Source: Candidatus Ventricola intestinavium | GTDB lineage: Bacteria; Bacillota; Clostridia; Christensenellales; Aristaeellaceae | Length of the DNA stretch: 28,305 nucleotides | Direction of reading: 5' to 3' | Assembly (NCBI GenBank): GCA_018715105.1 | Contig: DVMG01000042.1 | Coordinates: forward strand, 1 to 28,305 | Program-made: the position numbers and the translations under genes | Shown here: positions 26,256 through 28,305 of the stretch, piece by piece | How the letters are laid out: each line of letters starts with the position of its first letter | How positions within the stretch are numbered: the first letter of the stretch is position 1 | Notes under the pieces: generated by a model | Seen by the model: the letters and a program-made list of their open reading frames with translations, nothing else | What the model was told of the DNA's origin: nothing | Database searches by the model: none

Positions 26256-28232
26256 ATGAAATGGAGAATCCGAAGCGTGCTGTGCCTTGCTCTGGCATGG
26301 CTGATGACAGTATCCGTCTGCCTGGCAGAAGAGACGCCCGACCTCAAGGATGACTTTTTTGAGGCCGTCAATGCCGAATGGCTGGCCCAGGCGGAAATTC
26401 CAGCGGATTCAGCGTCGGTAGACGCCTTTTCGGAACTGGGAGACACCGTGCAGGAGACTCTGATGGCCGATTTTGAGGCCATGCTCAGCGGTGAAAAGGC
26501 TGTCGATGAAGATCTGAAAGACTTCATTGAATTCTACCGTCTGCTGGCAGATTATGAAACCCGCAACGCTTTGGGCGCGGAGCCACTCCAGCCCTATCTG
26601 GAGCAGATCGAAAACCTGGAAAGCCTGGAGGCATTTTGTGAAAACTGGCTGGAGCTGGTTCTGCAGGGCGTGCCCCTTCCCTTTGGCCTTACGGTTATGG
26701 CCGATATGGGCGATGCTTCCGTCAATGCCCTGTATTTTTCGCCGCCGGGTCTGTTTCTCTCCGTCAAGGATTATTACCTGGATGACAACACCCGTACCGC
26801 GATGCAGGGGCTTTACAGCCAGATGTCTGTAAACCTTCTTGTGCTGGCGGGCAAGACCGAAGAAGAAGCGCAGGAGATCGTATCGCAGGCCATGGCCTTT
26901 GACGAAAGCCTTGCGCCCTACACCCGCACTGCGCAGGAAAGCAGCGACATCGCCTCCGGTTATCACCCGCTGAGCCTTGCGCAGCTGGATGAGCAGGTGC
27001 AGTGCTTTGACTTCAGCACCGCGCTGAAAACGCTGCTGGGAGAAGCACCGGAAAACATCATCGTGACGGATCCCGCCTATTTTGACGCGCTGGATGAACT
27101 GGTAAGCGAAGAGACATTCCCCGCGATGAAGTGCTGGATGCAGGTGAGGATGGTGAACACCCTCGCTCCCTATCTGAGCAACGATTTCCGCGTGGAATCC
27201 GGCGCCTTCAACCGTGCGCTCAGCGGCGTGAGCGAAGCCGTCTCCCGTGAAGAATCCGCTTACAACATGGCTGTTTCCATGTTTGGCGAGGTCGTAGGCA
27301 TTTACTATGGAAAGACCTATTTCGGCGAAGAGGCGCGCCGGGATGTTCAGGCCATGGTCGAGCGTTTCGTTGAGGTTTACAAGCAGCGCCTGAGCAGCAA
27401 CGAATGGCTCAGCGATGAAACCCGCGACATGGCCATCCGCAAGCTGGAAACCATGAGCATCCACGTGGGCTATCCGGATCAGGCAAACCCTCTGTACAGC
27501 CTGATGAAGACGGTTCCCGCCTCCGAAGGCGGCACGCTGGTGGAAAACGTGATGGCGTTTTCGCGCTCTGCCTCCGAGTATACCCTCAAACTCTGCGGCC
27601 AGCCCGTGGACCGCTCCGAGTGGCCCCTGAGCGCCAGCACGGTCAATGCCATGTATTCGCCTCTCAACAACAGCATCAATTTCCCTGCCGCTATCCTGCA
27701 GGAGCCCTTCTACAGCCAGGAGCAGTCCGTATCCGCCAATTACGGCGGCATCGGCGCGGTGATCGCGCATGAGATTTCCCATGCCTTTGACCCCAACGGC
27801 TCCAAGTTTGACGAAAACGGTTCTCTGGCCAACTGGTGGACGGAAGAAGACCTGGCCAAGTTTGAAGAACTGTCCCAGGCGATGATCGAGCAGTTTGACG
27901 GCCTGAGCTTTGCAGGCGGCACGGTGAACGGCGCATTGACGGTGACGGAAAATGTGGCCGACGCGGGCGGCCTGTCCTGCGCACTGGAAGCGCTCAAGCA
28001 GGCCGAGGCCGAGCCCGATCTGGCGGATTTCTTCATCAGCTGGGCCAGAATCTGGCGTCAGAAGTCCACAGAGGAATATGAGAACATGATGCTTGTCATG
28101 GATGTGCACGCCCCCAACAAGCTGCGCGCCAACATCCAGCCTCAGAATCTGGTGGACTTCTTTGTTACCTTCGGCATTGAAGAGGGAGATGGCATGTACC
28201 GCGCGCCCGAAGATCGCGTGTCCATCTGGTAA
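26256..28232 (+). CDS. secreted M13-family zinc metallopeptidase
   Basis: A 658-residue neprilysin/PepO-type oligopeptidase. It has an N-terminal signal peptide (MKWRIRSVLCLALAWLMTVS, then VCLA before EE, a signal-peptidase I type site; no lipobox). The zinc motif is HEISH (His505, Glu506, His509) with the third ligand Glu565 and Asp569 in ENVADAGG. The substrate-binding stretch is NSINFPAAILQEPFY, and the chain ends in Trp as is usual for M13. The predicted place of action is outside the membrane, cleaving short peptides. I chose ATG 26256 with AAAGGAG (26238-26244) 11 bases upstream; in-frame starts further up lie at or before the promoter. It forms a single-gene transcript with its own promoter and terminator. 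Confidence 0.95.
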   Translation: MKWRIRSVLCLALAWLMTVSVCLAEETPDLKDDFFEAVNAEWLAQAEIPADSASVDAFSELGDTVQETLMADFEAMLSGEKAVDEDLKDFIEFYRLLADYETRNALGAEPLQPYLEQIENLESLEAFCENWLELVLQGVPLPFGLTVMADMGDASVNALYFSPPGLFLSVKDYYLDDNTRTAMQGLYSQMSVNLLVLAGKTEEEAQEIVSQAMAFDESLAPYTRTAQESSDIASGYHPLSLAQLDEQVQCFDFSTALKTLLGEAPENIIVTDPAYFDALDELVSEETFPAMKCWMQVRMVNTLAPYLSNDFRVESGAFNRALSGVSEAVSREESAYNMAVSMFGEVVGIYYGKTYFGEEARRDVQAMVERFVEVYKQRLSSNEWLSDETRDMAIRKLETMSIHVGYPDQANPLYSLMKTVPASEGGTLVENVMAFSRSASEYTLKLCGQPVDRSEWPLSASTVNAMYSPLNNSINFPAAILQEPFYSQEQSVSANYGGIGAVIAHEISHAFDPNGSKFDENGSLANWWTEEDLAKFEELSQAMIEQFDGLSFAGGTVNGALTVTENVADAGGLSCALEALKQAEAEPDLADFFISWARIWRQKSTEEYENMMLVMDVHAPNKLRANIQPQNLVDFFVTFGIEEGDGMYRAPEDRVSIW

Positions 28233-28246
28233 AATGTTTGTGTCTG

Positions 28247-28290
28247 CCTGTCCCTGGCATAGCCAGGGACAGGTTCAGTTTGTTCCTTTT
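28247..28290 (+). terminator. terminator of the M13 peptidase gene
   Basis: A perfect 12-bp stem CCTGTCCCTGGC (28247-28258) with GCCAGGGACAGG (28262-28273) and a 3-base loop, followed by a T-rich run (TTCAGTTTGTTCCTTTT). The T-run is interrupted, but the stem is strong. Confidence 0.8.
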
Positions 28291-28305
28291 AAAAAAAGCT
28301 TTTAC

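Noticed and set aside
26409..28109. 566-codon open frame antisense to the M13 peptidase gene.
   Set aside because: It mirrors codon bias of the real gene; the sense protein has signal peptide, HEISH and ENVADAGG motifs.

Overview
The window is a stretch of bacterial chromosome with high G+C content, strong AGGAGG-type ribosome-binding sites, extended -10 promoters and a Gram-positive LexA-type operator. The gene set (Agr-like module, TmcAL, the pta-ackA-DUF177-rpmF order, two-subunit iron-sulfur L-serine dehydratase) points to an anaerobic, acetate-forming Firmicute. A high-GC gut Clostridia lineage, perhaps Christensenellales- or Oscillospirales-like, is an inference. I see no tRNA or rRNA gene, CRISPR array, insertion sequence or phage gene.

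Layout. 1-1731: the 3' part of an AgrC-like sensor kinase and an AgrB-like peptidase, then a convergent 57-residue membrane protein, with a bidirectional terminator between them. 1732-7218: a promoter carrying an SOS box, then uvrB-uvrA. 7303-8211: a lone cytoplasmic GH43 glycosidase on the minus strand. 8454-13475: a response regulator, a small intramembrane-sensing type kinase, an ABC ATPase and an 859-residue FtsX-type permease, which look like an antimicrobial-peptide sensing and export module. 13490-14713: a GltD-like FAD/iron-sulfur oxidoreductase. 14952-15989: a DEDDh exonuclease with a C-terminal Cys/His cluster. 16200-17800: sdaAB-sdaAA. 17834-20089: a ROK-family regulator followed by an MFS permease (minus strand). 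20296-23509: pta, ackA, DUF177 and rpmF (minus strand, order of transcription). 23855-25874: tmcAL and an unrecognised membrane protein. 26256-28232: a secreted M13 metallopeptidase with its own promoter and terminator.

How the genes fit together. Serine deamination yields pyruvate, and Pta-AckA then makes ATP and acetate from acetyl-CoA. Acetate is also the substrate of TmcAL, transcribed divergently from pta, which acetylates the elongator tRNA-Met wobble cytidine. DUF177 and L32 share a consensus promoter just after ackA. UvrAB is apparently SOS-controlled. The ROK-MFS pair resembles a sugar-responsive uptake unit with a near-perfect promoter and an AT-rich candidate operator.

Most genes are conserved housekeeping or common accessory types. 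The less explained parts are regulatory DNA (an 11-bp repeat array before the ABC genes, a tandem repeat plus hairpin before the response regulator, tandem repeats plus a hairpin in the pta leader), a structured stretch at 25890-26045, the membrane protein at 25098-25874 and the 57-residue protein at 1558-1731. I found no clear new multi-gene system.
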